Below, one piece after another: positions 48,605-61,000 of a stretch of DNA of 64,000 nt (positions are counted from its first letter, which is position 1; each line of letters begins with the position of its first letter). Under the pieces are notes generated by a model. The model ran no database searches. It had not been told where the DNA came from and was given only the letters and a program-made list of their open reading frames with translations. Position numbers and translations under genes: made by a program. Source of the DNA: Alentia gelatinosa. Taxonomy: Eukaryota > Annelida > Polychaeta > Phyllodocida > Polynoidae. The stretch is taken from assembly GCA_950022655.1 (NCBI GenBank), contig OX465579.1, positions 136,719,118 to 136,783,117 of the forward strand. Reading direction: 5' to 3'.

Positions 48605-50365
48605 AGCAGTCTCTACTCTATCAACCTAGACTGTCAGGAGAAATCATTCCTTATCTAATGTATTACATGGCATCAATCAGGACGGGTGTAGAAACCAGTC
48701 AGAGGACATTGTGGACTGGAGGTTAATTAGTGAGGTGAGTGATGAGATAATAGAGTCTGACTGCAGGTAAATTTACTTCACCAGCGACCCCCTCAAGACA
48801 CCAGGCGGCTTAGTGTGGGAAGCAAACATATTTGACAACAGTCCACAGTCGATAGCGGTGGAGAGGGCAAAGTTTAAGAACCACAAGGTCAGTACTCAAA
48901 CAAACGCGACAAATCTGCAATTAGTCCTCCCCTTAGGGGGGTGTCCATGCACATGACTTTGTCATTAGGGTGAAGTCTCCTAGATTGCCCCTCAATCTCC
49001 ATACAGAGATTCCAGGGGGATCTAGGACATAAAGCCGGAAAATCTTCCAAATCCAGCTTATCGCTAACCATATCTGTATGAAAACATTATGAAAAGCGGG
49101 AATAACTGGAAGACTGGCATATATATGGGCATACAATTTGAACTCGATGCTGACAAAGTCAAGGCGTCAGTGTTATTATTCTAGACACACGACAATCAGA
49201 TTTACTTCTATGTACACAACGCCGCTTACCAGAATAGACTTACACGCGGGATTGCAACAGCGTTCCTTACTTTCTGCAAGGAGCCCAACACTTTCGTTCG
49301 GAGCTGCTTAATATTCACTAGCACTGTAACTACAAAGTAGTGTTTCCCACCCATATATTGGATGTTTGTATATTTTCCTATTTTTGTAACTTTCGAATGT
49401 TTGACTCCCAGATACTACTGAGCTGAAGTTCAAATATTATGGACAAACTACTGAGCCAAATTGGTTTATAATCTAAACGTCACAAACGTGTTGCAGATTG
49501 AAACGACTGAATCAATAACTATTGTAACTTTTTCGCATCTATTCAACGTTGAAACTGTTGTTTTATTATCGTGAAACCTGTTGAGTGAATGAGACTCAGC
49601 GAAACATTTGAAAATTGATTTTTAATCCTCAGATAGCAAAGCCATTTATTTTTAGTATGACGACACTTTATCAATATTTTGGGGAAAGAGACAATTATTG
49701 ATGTCTAAGGGAAAATAAAAATATTCATAATGAATATGAACTCAACTTGAAAATATATTCTATGTAACTTACTTTTATGATAAAACCCGTATGTTGTTTG
49801 CTTGGTACACATATCTTGACTTCTGTAATTCATCTACGATAGTTTCCAACAAAGAATTAGAATTTACACTAGTCAAATTTCAGTGATATAGCACAGAGTC
49901 CCCAAAACACATTTGTTTCTTTTGAGGACTGTCTTTCGATAGATTTAGTCATATTTTTAAAACTTTACTTCTAGTATGCGACATGTTCATTTACATGATG
50001 GGAGAATGAATCACTCGCCAATCACCAGCTTATAAATTTACAGTTCGGCTTGTTACAATTGTTCTAAATAAAACAGATTTAAAGCTTGCAACCAGCTCCA
50101 AAAGGTGGACATTACTTTACCATAGATAGAGAAAGGAGAAAGCGTTTCGAGTTAGGGTGAATGGTTCATGGTGTTAACCTTTCTTTCGGCTGATCTGCTT
50201 GGCGAGATTTGTTGCTGGGCGTGCCCAGTGTACAACTCAAACACACCCTGCAGCGTGGACAACTCAAACACACACCCTGCATGCTGACCACACAAGACCA
50301 CCTCTCCCTCTACTCTACATCATTTGCAAGTCTGATTACTCACACGCTATCAACTCGGATATAAG

Positions 50366-50400
50366 TACAGTAGAACATCGTTAAGCGGAGCACTCCGTTC
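50366..50400. repeat. Solo TACAGTAGAACATCGTTAAG end (pogo-like)
   Basis: It starts with TA then CAGTAGAACATCGTTAAGCG, and shares CTCCGTTC with the 15.7-kb element. No opposite end was recognised within reach, so it is probably a remnant. Confidence 0.5.
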
Positions 50401-53400
50401 TGAGGCAAAGTAGTCAGAATTGAAGTTTTTCCCTTCAGCGTCGCCTTGCGGTGCGTTGTTTAATTGAGGCCGTGGCTCGGTGAAATACTCGGTAAATATG
50501 CAAATCTAAAGTGTGACCTGTAAGTGTGATAGCAAGGCCACTGTTTCACAGAAGGTATGACTGTCGGGGCATACTAGAGCATTGTCTCTGGTGTCTAATC
50601 TTCTGCGTTCCTAATTGTTTTGTCTTTTTTCAGAGAGAAAGATAAGTCTATAGTATAGTGGCCAGGCCTATACCAGTGTATCGCTACAACCCATGTGCAT
50701 TGTTTCAATGTTGTATTAACCATATCTGAAGTATTACTGAGGCGACAAACATGTACATGTGTAACCCATCGAAATGAAACTGGAATACCATAGACTACGA
50801 TGGAATAGATGTTCTTTCTCTGGAAATAAGCTAAACGGGTAGTAAACGTATTGCGCTCAGTCATCCAATGCTATCGAATACGTTGCCAGGCGTTTGTTTG
50901 ACTGCAGGCATTGTGTAACCAAGGAGATAAATGCGACGCCGGGCTGTGGAAAAAGGTCTTTTGAGAGATGCCCTGCATATCTTTTTTTTTAGCATCTTTA
51001 ACAAACTGAACAAAGCATCGGCAGCACGCCGGTATAAAAGCGCATCCAGGTTTTAGGGTATACTGTTGTATGCATTTTGAAATATTACAGACCAAGAGTA
51101 GGAGAAAAATCTCTATAATTGTCCTTTACCACTAGACGTTTGTCAAGGACTTTCCTGCAACACTCGAGTTTTATCTCATGCCAACTTGTTGAGTCAAGGA
51201 TCAGTCTAGGGATTACTTAATCATTCTTAACTGGGCAATATTAAACCAGAAAAAGAGGGTTCTGTCTCGAGCAAATCGGTACGAGTTGTGGGGTGCTCTC
51301 CTGACTAGGCGACCTTGCTATCGGGACTCTACAGTATAGACATACAGAATGCATCTATTAGAGATGGTTTAGGAATTTCAACTGTCCATTTCCTCTGTTC
51401 CTCCTGGAAAATCCACAACGTGTTCATCAGCCTAGCCTTAAACGTCATTCCATAAACACCGCTTAGGGTGGTTGATGCTCGCAGAAGAGTGAAAAACCTA
51501 GGCTCTAACCTTCTCATAAATAAATCAATATCCATTGTCGCTTCCTACTTCCTGCTGCTTGCTTGCGCCAACTGACGTTCTACGTCCCAATATTAATACC
51601 GGCCAGGATTTCATGTTGTGAGCTTGAAGCGACAATAGTCATGGATCTTTTTAAAATCTATTTTATTTTCCATTCATGTATAACACAGTTCTTGCAACGT
51701 ATCATTTCCATCTGTACATTGAGACCCCTTTATCAATTTCGGTATAAATGTAATAATACCAACAGCAGTAAGGAGGATCAATGATATGATGATGTAATGG
51801 GATGAATCAATATAATCAAGCCCATAGGCTCTAGGATATCAAAGATATAATTCAACTTTATATCATATGAACTTACCTTTTATTTCACGTACTTATCTAG
51901 TATTTTACATATCATCGATCATATGTAACCCCCACCCTTATTTTACATAGATCATATCATACGCATGAGATTCCAATTTTCGGTTCTTTCATAGATTCCT
52001 TAGAGCCCTTTTAAGGGGAGTCACTCCTTCGATCTTTAGTACCTCTGGTTCTAATTTAGACCATAATCTAATGCAGGCCAGGGTTGTGGAATCAGGTCAA
52101 AATACGATATTGATATTTCTTGCTATTATTCCAGTTATTTTGACGAAAGAGTAAAAATTTTATCATTGCTTTAGTTTCATATTTCTATTCTATTTATTCT
52201 GTATGTAATAATTTCTTTAATGAGCCGTTTACTTAACGAGATTTTAACCGATCCCAGGGGCTTTTAAATGTTTCAGAAAAGGGCATTATTTTAATGTTCA
52301 GGTGACGTGACATGTCCCTATTGTGATAAGTATTTCGTCCATTTTAAAATATGAAGTACAAATAACTGTACTTCCTATATGACTATTCCTAACACGTTCG
52401 TCTAACCGCTTTTACAAGTAATCTCTAGGCAGCAACTCCCTGGCCACAGCTGTAATTCGCTATTCACTCAAACACCACACAGTACCAAGAACAATGCCCT
52501 TTCTTTGTTCCATCTAGCTTTCTACAGATTTCTCACCTTCCAAAGTACGGGATAACTATAACTGTCCTTATTACTGCATGTAATACGTAAATAAGTCAAT
52601 CTAAGATACCCTAACCTTTAATGTTTAATATTTAAACAATACTCAACTAACATGTATAACATCGATACATATATAGTGATTGAGCTTTTTTATTCGAATG
52701 TTATAAATGAATCTCAGGTTGTTATTTGCTTTCAAAATATAATTTAGTAGTATGCATCTCCTTTTGACATATCTAAAGATTTTTACAAATAAAAAATATC
52801 ATTTTTTCCCCCAAAGTATCACTGTAAAACCACCGACTTGGGTGACATGTCCGTGATAAAATAATTACATGTATATATATGTTTCTATTGATCTGCTATA
52901 TCTTCGCCTTTTAATTCTGTTAGTCTGTATGTTAAAATGTCGATTTTCGCTCATCGTGTCCCTTCGATATTCTTATTATGGTGTAGGATATTCTGACCAT
53001 TTGTACCTTGTACTTTTCGCCATGTAAGACTTTTCAACTATTTTGAAAGTTGTTAAAGGAAAATGTTCAGTACCTCAAATTTTAATGTGGATTGCACTTA
53101 CTGCGCAAGTCCTCCACTGTTGTACATTTGATTTTAATCTTTACAATTTCCTCTCTTGTAGGAGCCCAGTGGCCGGGGCTTTTGCGCCTTACATATCATC
53201 CTAGTGGTAATTACAGAATACTCCTAATAATGAAATGACTTATGAATAGTCTCTAATATAGAGTTTACTTGGAAAACACAATGGACGTATAGTTCAAGCT
53301 GTGAAGTTTGCTATCATTTATTCAATGGACCAAAAATGAGTTGTGGCTAGGTCTAATAAAAAATAAATCGCACAGGAAGCTGCTCTTATGCAAATAATAT

Positions 53401-53527
53401 ATGCACACTGAGTCGCTTGTAACCGGTGGTTGGTATCAATGATTAACAGGCCCAACGGTACCTCATAATGGCAGTAGATTACATTATTTACAAGTCGTGT
53501 GTAACGGAACGTGTCGGTAAACACGGC

Positions 53528-53543
53528 TCACTAGGGGGCGCCA
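53528..53543 (+). promoter_or_regulatory. CTCF-like site TCACTAGGGGGCGCCA
   Basis: It matches the bilaterian CTCF core (CCASYAGRKGGCRS) at all but the first position. It is set in a locally GC-rich ~120-bp patch (53520-53640) and lies 4.4 kb downstream of the WBP11 stop. Binding is inferred from sequence only. Confidence 0.45.
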
Positions 53544-53700
53544 CGCTTCGACGCGCTCACGGAGACGCCGCCAGAAGACCGCCTACAAAGACACCTGCTG
53601 GTTCCAGGCGGCCCAAAGTTCAGGTCTTCTGCACATTACGACCGACCTGACAAGGACCAACGAGCGTGTATGAAGATTTCATTGAATTGGATATAACATG

Positions 53701-53910
53701 CAGGGATGTCAGATAGGGTCAGGGAAAAAAATGAACATATTTTTCATGTGGATTTTTCTGCCTCAGAGAGACCGGACAATTTTTGATAGTAGGCCCTTGA
53801 CGGCCACGGCATGGGGCTGATGGTCTGTGGGGTGGTTTAAACCACTGTTTTATTGGCGTTAATGAGGTTAAGTCAATATCATCTTTGTTTGAAACAAGGA
53901 AAAGAAATAA
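53701..53910 (+). repeat. Dispersed repeat R3, copy 1
   Basis: It begins CAGGGATGTCAGATAG and ends near AAGAAATAA. It shares the words GTGGATTT/GTGGAATTT, TGCC(T)(C/A)GAGA, CCA(C/T)GGCATGG-like, and TTGTTT(G)AAACAAG with copies at 55374 and 58058. Confidence 0.65.
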
Positions 53911-55373
53911 CATATGCTGAATATGAGAAAGTGGATTCCCACGAAAAATGGAAAAATGACAACCCTGAACATGTAATGGTCAGAATAAAATCCTCATGAT
54001 ATGCAAGTTGATATTTAGCAGCAGCTACACCATCGAACTCCTCATACACACATACATACTGTTTCCATTTAGAAATTTAACATAAACATAAAAGGGGTAG
54101 GTCCCGCGCAGTTCATGGAGTCTGCAATGAGAAGATGACTGTGTGCTCTCTTCTGAGGCAAACCACCGAAACCATGATTAAAACTCCACCTAGTGATGAG
54201 ACAGACGATTAAGACATGTTCGCATCTCTGAAGTACCCATCACAATATTCTGATGTATTGTGAAATGCCAATAGTCCATTTTATACTGTAATGGTATCAA
54301 ACATCTGAGAAGCCGATTGAAACCGGCGTTACTAACACTGACGGTTTCCCCCTTTATATTGTTTGACGGAAATATGTGCCAACACTCTATGTTATCTATA
54401 CGAATAATGAACAATAAAGGAAGTTATGTGAAAAAAAGAGAAGTAACTGGATCTTTTCTGGACGGTCAATATGAGACGCAACTTATCCAAAATGGGGGAA
54501 AGGAGAGTAGAGCGGCTGGCATTAGAATGCCCATATCTCTAACTACTATTATTTACTATCTTACCTAAAAAAAATCCAAGTTACAGATAACCATCTACAC
54601 AAATAATTTCAAATGGCCTATTTAGTTGGCAAATCAAGTGACTGTCCATTGTGGGCAGTTGTATATAGTTTCCCTGAACAAAATCCAACAGGATGTGTGT
54701 ATTTCTCTACGGAGCAGAACAATTAGTTAATTTCTATTATACGAGAAGGATGTAGATCAAGTATATAGTTTGTATATTGGTCACATATATCTTTTTTAAC
54801 TTGGTGTGACTGCACTTATTATCCTTCATGAATACCACTCAGGATTATTGATTTTTCACATACCTGCACATGTACAGAACAAAAAGAAGAGTCCGAATTC
54901 CTTTTTTTAATGGTTAAAATGGTATCGTACGATCCTCTGGATTACGTCAGATTAAAATATATGGGATTTGCAGATAAGAGTGATAACGCCCACACAACAA
55001 AACAAATAAACACAGTTGTTGGACTTGAGTCTGCAGAACTATGACACACAAACTACAAACAATGGTTCGGTATCTGTGCTACCACGTGTGTTGATCTGCT
55101 GCTACCAAACCAAAATATGACCCGGCTTAGCTTGAATCGCCTTATCACAGAGAGTATTTCGCAAAATGAAACAAGAGCTTCAGAAGAAGATACGATGTTA
55201 AGACCGCAATGGAAATCGATACACATATCCGTGTTCACTCAATGTTAAACCTCAATAGAGATAATGAATTACTGTGTTTCTTTTATGTCGTTAACTACGC
55301 GAGATACAATAAGCAATACAAAGTTTTTAACGGTAATGCGTTGGGAATTATTTGTAAAACGTTGTACTGATAC

Positions 55374-55490
55374 CAGGGGTGTCAATTGAAGCGAGGAAAA
55401 AAGTGAAATATTTTTCATATCGAATTTATGGCCTGGGAGAGACTAAGAAAACATCGAAAACACACCAGTGTTGGCCATGGAATGGGACTG
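55374..55490 (+). repeat. Dispersed repeat R3, copy 2 (partial)
   Basis: It contains CCAGGGGTGTCAATTGAAGC through TTGGCCATGGAATGGGACTG. It lacks the second half present in the other copies. Confidence 0.65.
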
Positions 55491-55902
55491 GAAAATTACA
55501 AACTGGAAATTAAGATTTATATGACGTGGCAATAACACCTCTATGGTGAGCTGCACACACCAATTAGAACACTCTGGTTGAATATCAAACATCAAAGAGA
55601 ATGATCGTTGTTCTTTTTTCTTACATTGACTTCACAATATATAAGAATTATTACAGAAATTAATAACTAATACCACGTCTTTGATCGTAAAAGCCACACA
55701 GGGAGGCATGTTAGTAAATTACAAAATACTACGGATTTTCATTGACTAACTCACCATCAATGCATTGTCGTAACTTACATGTCTGGAAGAACAATTATCA
55801 TCTATCAATGAATATTGGACCATCAATTCCGAAAAATTGTTTAAAAAAAACAAAAACAATGATCATCATTGTTTTGGATAGGTAGCCTTTTACTCTGAGG
55901 TA

Positions 55903-55922
55903 CCCCCCCCCCCCCCCCCCCC
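55903..55922. repeat. Poly(C) tract, 20 nt
   Basis: Twenty consecutive C, followed by CACCCCCACC. Comparable G/C runs lie at 7977, 16150, 35955, 39043 and 59465. Confidence 0.97.
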
Positions 55923-57910
55923 ACCCCCACCATTTATAAAGACAACTAATGAAGTTGTGCAGTCAAACTGGGTCTCTCAACACGCCTCGTCACCCGATTT
56001 TTAAATATGTCTAAATTACCATTCCTAATCTTCTCTAATAAACAATAATTAAATGTATCATATATAAAACTAAAGGAACCTGAGAGGATGTGGAAAGGTG
56101 ACAGTCGGACTCACAAGGCTAACACTAGACTGGATCTAGTCCCTGCATCCTGTGGCTGCCCCTCCCCTCCTCGCTGGGATACAGGTTTGTATTCATGAGC
56201 CATTCAGGGAAGGATGTATATAGACTGTCTATCATATGTCGGTGGAACTAAACGCAGTCAGAGATCACCCATACACGTGGCTCCCTCTAGTGTACAGAGT
56301 TGGCGGCACTACTCACCTCCCTGATGCTGGTGGTCAGGGCATAGGGTACCCTCTCCTGCTTCTATCTGAGGAACTGTTAGGGGCTCGCCTTATTCAAGGG
56401 TATCTAAACTATTCTGTCAATCCGAGGTTAGTACTTGTCCTTTTTATAACGTGTTTATGAGTATTAAAAGGAAATGTTATATGAATCTGGACAAGACCTC
56501 CCCCATAAATGGGTACCCTCCCGCCTCCTAGCGTCAAACCCATGTACTACACCGTAGACGCCGGTGAAATGTGATTATAGTGGCGATTTGACTTGAATGA
56601 AGTTAAGAATATACGGAAATTCATTTATAAATTACGATATTCTATTCAACGATAGATATGGTAGTATCTCAACAAAACAAATGCAATATAATCAATAACA
56701 CAGAGGTAACTTTACAACCTGGCAAAAGTAATCCTTAATTGAAATCCTTGTGTGGTGCCGTCACCTGGTGTCAATCACGTGAAGTAGAATTTGGACCGAA
56801 GGTGGCGTTTGCATGGAACTTTGTAACTTAACGTGGTTTGAGACCACAATGAGCATTTTTCTTACTCTATCCATGCAAAATGCCAAATAGAATTGTGGCG
56901 GAAACTCCGGAAAAAACCCTCAAACTTAGTTCTAGAATATACTCGCTACTTTCTACACCTGTAACTTCTTTTCATAGCCAGTGATATCTGACAAAATGTC
57001 TTCTGACCAGTAGGGTCTGACAAAAGACGCATGGAATCGCCATATCCCCATTATCGCTACTAAAGCAGAACCCAGTAGAATATAATCATGTAATTCATGT
57101 AAGATTTGAGACTTGTTATCGGTTTTTTCGAGCATTTTTCCAAGCATACATCGACTATATTTCAAGCCGTGAAAAACAAAATCCGGATTATCCTCAACAC
57201 CAGCATTCCTGTAATTCATTATATCTACAAAGCATTGCACATTCACCATCGTGGATAAATGCAATAATAACCACAGAAAAAAAAAATGGAACAAATTATT
57301 TAAATTTCAAATTTGTCGGTTATTGTCAGGAAGCACGCCTCTTACCAGTGAAGAAAACTGAATAAGGAACCTGTATCCGCCTACATAAATCTCTGCCTTT
57401 AAATAGATTTCACTTGTGCCTTGAAATGATTGATTATTAAATATATTAATAATTGTAAACATCGGTCTGTCCTGTGTGTCTTCAGAATGTACTGAGTGCG
57501 TCTGCACTTCTCACTTTTGTGTGTCTCTTTATATAATTATGTGACTTCCATATGAAAGATCACCTAATGCATGGCAAATGTTCCTGTCCTTAAATTCTTT
57601 ACTGAGTGAAAACAAAATAATTGCCAGGTATGCGATTAAGTAGATAATGTAAAAGTCTGTGCAGTTATATATAGACATAGATAGGCTTTGTCTCTTTATC
57701 ATATACCTAGATATCATTACGAATGCCATTCTACAACTCACTAAATAGCAGAATGACAGTGGTCACGTGGTACGGAGGGATATATGTATATTATTTCATA
57801 ACTCGGAGACGAACATACTTTTCCCTCCTGATCAGCAAAAGTAAGACATTCGCCTGTAGGTATATAATAACATACAAGGGTGACTCACCAGCAAATGGAA
57901 ATGTAACTCT

Positions 57911-58017
57911 CTACAGAAGTCCCTGCATCTCTTGCATGAAGAGGTCGTAGGCATCGTCCTTGTTTTGTGTGGCCATTGCCGGCTTGGGTTTGACTGTCGC
58001 CGGATGTTCCTCTCGAT
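57911..58017 (-). CDS. WBP11: WBP11 terminal coding exon and stop codon
   Basis: After acceptor CGCTTTCAG, the 107-nt terminal coding stretch encodes REEHPATVKPKPAMATQNKD and then DAYDLFMQEMQGLL followed by TAG (57911-57913). The last residues closely match the vertebrate WBP11 C-terminus (KDDVYEAFMKEMEGLL). Sequence below 57911 is 3' UTR of unknown length. Confidence 0.95.
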
Positions 58018-61000
58018 CTGAAAGCGAGACAACGAAAACATATTGTTACCACTTCTACCAGGGATGTCAGTTAGAGCCAGGAAAATAAGTGAAAATATTT
58101 TTACGTGGAATTTACTGCCTAGGAGAAACCGAGAAAAGATGGAAAATACATCGGTGTTGGCCATGGAATGGAATTGAGGGTGTGTGAGGAGGTTGAAATC
58201 ATTGTTTTATTGCCATAAATGAGGCTCAATTATACTATATTTGTTTTAACAAGAAATAAAGATATCCACATATTTACATGTAGCACGAAGCTGTAGCAGC
58301 TACCGCTTGAATGAGTATTCAGTGAATAGCTAACGTCATCGAATATCGTAATCGAACATTCCAAAAAAAACGACACTTACGTTTCTTAGAGATTTGCATG
58401 GTTTCGTTTAGTTTAGCATTTTGGATTTGATTGGTGTGGTAAATTAATAGCAGTTGCCGTCATGTTCAGGCCATGATCAACATAAACAGTTGCAGCTGAG
58501 AGAATCTTCAGGTTCAGGTTTAATACCATTTCTAGACTAAAAGTATAACGTTCTTTACAGAATAATAATAATAAAAAAAAAATAATAATAATAAGGTGGT
58601 GGTAAATATATATCATCACTGTTATCTGCGTGTTCATGTATGCCCATACCATGAATCATGAAGCTCTTGCGTTCAAATGGACGGCCTGCCTTCTGGCAAC
58701 CAGTTTACAGTTTCCCAAAATGTGGTAAACAAGATCTCAAAAATTCTCCAATTCATGGCAAAATCGGGTCCGATTTATAAAGGTTAGGGGCACACTAAAC
58801 ATATTGATTATAGGTTGAATACATCTTGTTCGTGGTAACATTACTGAAGAAAAAGGTAAGAAAAGTGTCGCCATGTACAGTAACTGTACATGGCGCCACC
58901 TTAGCCGAACCCCGGTTGAGAGTTATCCTGCCTATTAAGTAGGCACTTCATATCTTGGGGCACTTTAACCAACAATGGGATGAGATTGTTTGCATACATT
59001 TGGTTCTCTGTAGGTTTAATGGGGTTCTACTTTATAACTCTAGACAACAGGACTAATTTGAATGAGGAGTAAACACTCACGCGTGGCGGCCGCCTTCGCC
59101 GCGCTCTTTGCGTCCTGTCGCTTGATCCGCAGCGCTGTGGGCATGAATCGTGTGACGTCACCCAGTGGTGCCTTAATTTGAGGCTTAGCCTCGATGGTAG
59201 CTGCGTTCTTCTTTTCGTCTTCGAAGCTCACCTATGACATACAAAGTAAACTTTTATATTAGTAATAGGGGCAGCAGGTATCAGAATAAAATATAATAAT
59301 GTCTAAAGTAAACGTCTCTATCAATGGGAGCGCAGGAATGCAAGTCATGGTAAGATGAAACAGGAAATAGGGAAACATTGACCGAGCAGTGACAGAGGTG
59401 TAAAGTGTGTGCACCGAAGATGCCTGGTTCTGGAGGACCCCGAAGGGAAGGGGAGGGGAGGGGAGGGGGGGGGGGGGGGGGTGAGGGCAGCCCACAACTG
59501 GGGGCATTTCGACTCAGATTGGGATGCCTTTTTTCATGGTTATTTCAGCTCATTAATTATGGACAGCAACTGAGTTTTTCTTATCAGCAGGGTTTTATTT
59601 TATACATCAGATAAGGAGACTTAATTTCTTTCCGAAAATAAAAGAAGTCTGCACATTTCGATGTAACGGCTGGGGTTCAGTGTGTCTTGTCACGGTATGG
59701 CTGGCAGCAACAGACTTGTAGAGACTTGTGACCGTTTATAAATAAAAATCTTGAAATTTCATATATGTGTAATTCATATACAATATCAACTGGCTTCAGA
59801 TACTAGTAGCCATATTTTCTGAGAAGTTGGCGCGTAGTAATATCCGAGCAAATGCGAGGATATTGCGAAGTCAACTCCCGAGTATATTTTTTCATCATTA
59901 ACCACTGTGAAGGCCGGAGATTACGACCACACATAATCTCCGCTCAGCAAACTACACACTCCCTATAGGGCACAGAGTGATTTCTAGTTCTGCATCCATC
60001 CGCCAAGAGATTGTAAGATAGCTCCACTGAAGTCGGGGGCCAACTGATGTAATCACTTGTTATAATCTATAGATAATATTGAGAGAGGCTAAAATTCCTC
60101 CATGGCAAGCTCAGAAAATATTTCTGATAAAATCCATTGATTATAGGTACCGCCACCTGGTGTTTTGGGTGGCGTCGCGGGGCAAGATAGTCGCCCCCAT
60201 AGCACAATGGCTATGTGCCCTATAGGTTTAGTATGGGGACTCCGTGTTAGGTGTAAAATAAATCGGAATACTTGCAACCCTGAATTCTAACGGTATGAAT
60301 TTTAATGGTTTGAGGACTGACCTTGGTTGGAGGCTTCATGATGCTGGGCGGCGCACTGAGCACGTTCGGGTTGGACGCCATACCGACACCTGGCGGCGGG
60401 GGAAGGCCGGGAGGGGGCATGCCTGGTGGCGCCCCTGGTGGCCGCATCAACCGCGGCGGAGGCATCCCTGTAACCAAAAGTATCATGGTTATTTATACGG
60501 AATCAACGAATATCATAAATTTCAATAAACATAGAATATATGTAAAACAAACATGAAGTTATATAGACAGGTTTAGATATGAAAGGCGAGTTCATTTTTC
60601 TCATAAATAGAAATATAGATTTTCTACTGCGTTGCTTTGAATGCCTTTCTTTTAAGGTTCTGAGTTCATATATATAGTCTCTGAAATATCTATTCCATCT
60701 GTTGGTTAGTTGTTCCATGATGTCACATTAATGTTTACCCTCAAATATTTGTTTAAAGAAAAGAACAAAAAAAACTGAATTAAAAGGGAAATTATTATTT
60801 TCATTGAAAATAATAATTTCCCTTTTAATTCAGTTAGAGAGTTAAAAATTTCAATTCTCCCCCTTGACAGGCCTACCTGGGGGACCGGGTGGCATGCGTG
60901 GAGGTGGTCCGCGGAGATTGGGCGGCATTCCTGGCGGGGGTCCCGGCGGGATGCCCGGGGGTCGGCCTGGAGGTGGGCCCGGTGGCAGCATCCGGGGCGG

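Larger units (their letters stand above)
47115..53460. other. Long intergenic stretch, nothing recognised but a MITE fragment and a solo TIR
   Basis: Apart from the entries at 48541 and 50366, it contains only short open frames without convincing composition or splice context. Confidence 0.5.
53915..57905. other. Intergenic / downstream flank of WBP11
   Basis: It holds a repeat R3 fragment and a poly(C) tract. A 113-codon minus-strand open stretch (56953-57294) includes a hydrophobic segment YILLGSALVAIMGIW. That stretch has no usable ATG at its first codon and no recognised family. The WBP11 3' UTR occupies an unknown part of the right edge. Confidence 0.5.

Noticed and set aside
56953..57294. 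113-codon minus-strand frame with a hydrophobic segment
   Set aside because: It starts at TTG and has no recognised family. It could be an exon, but nothing supports it beyond being open.
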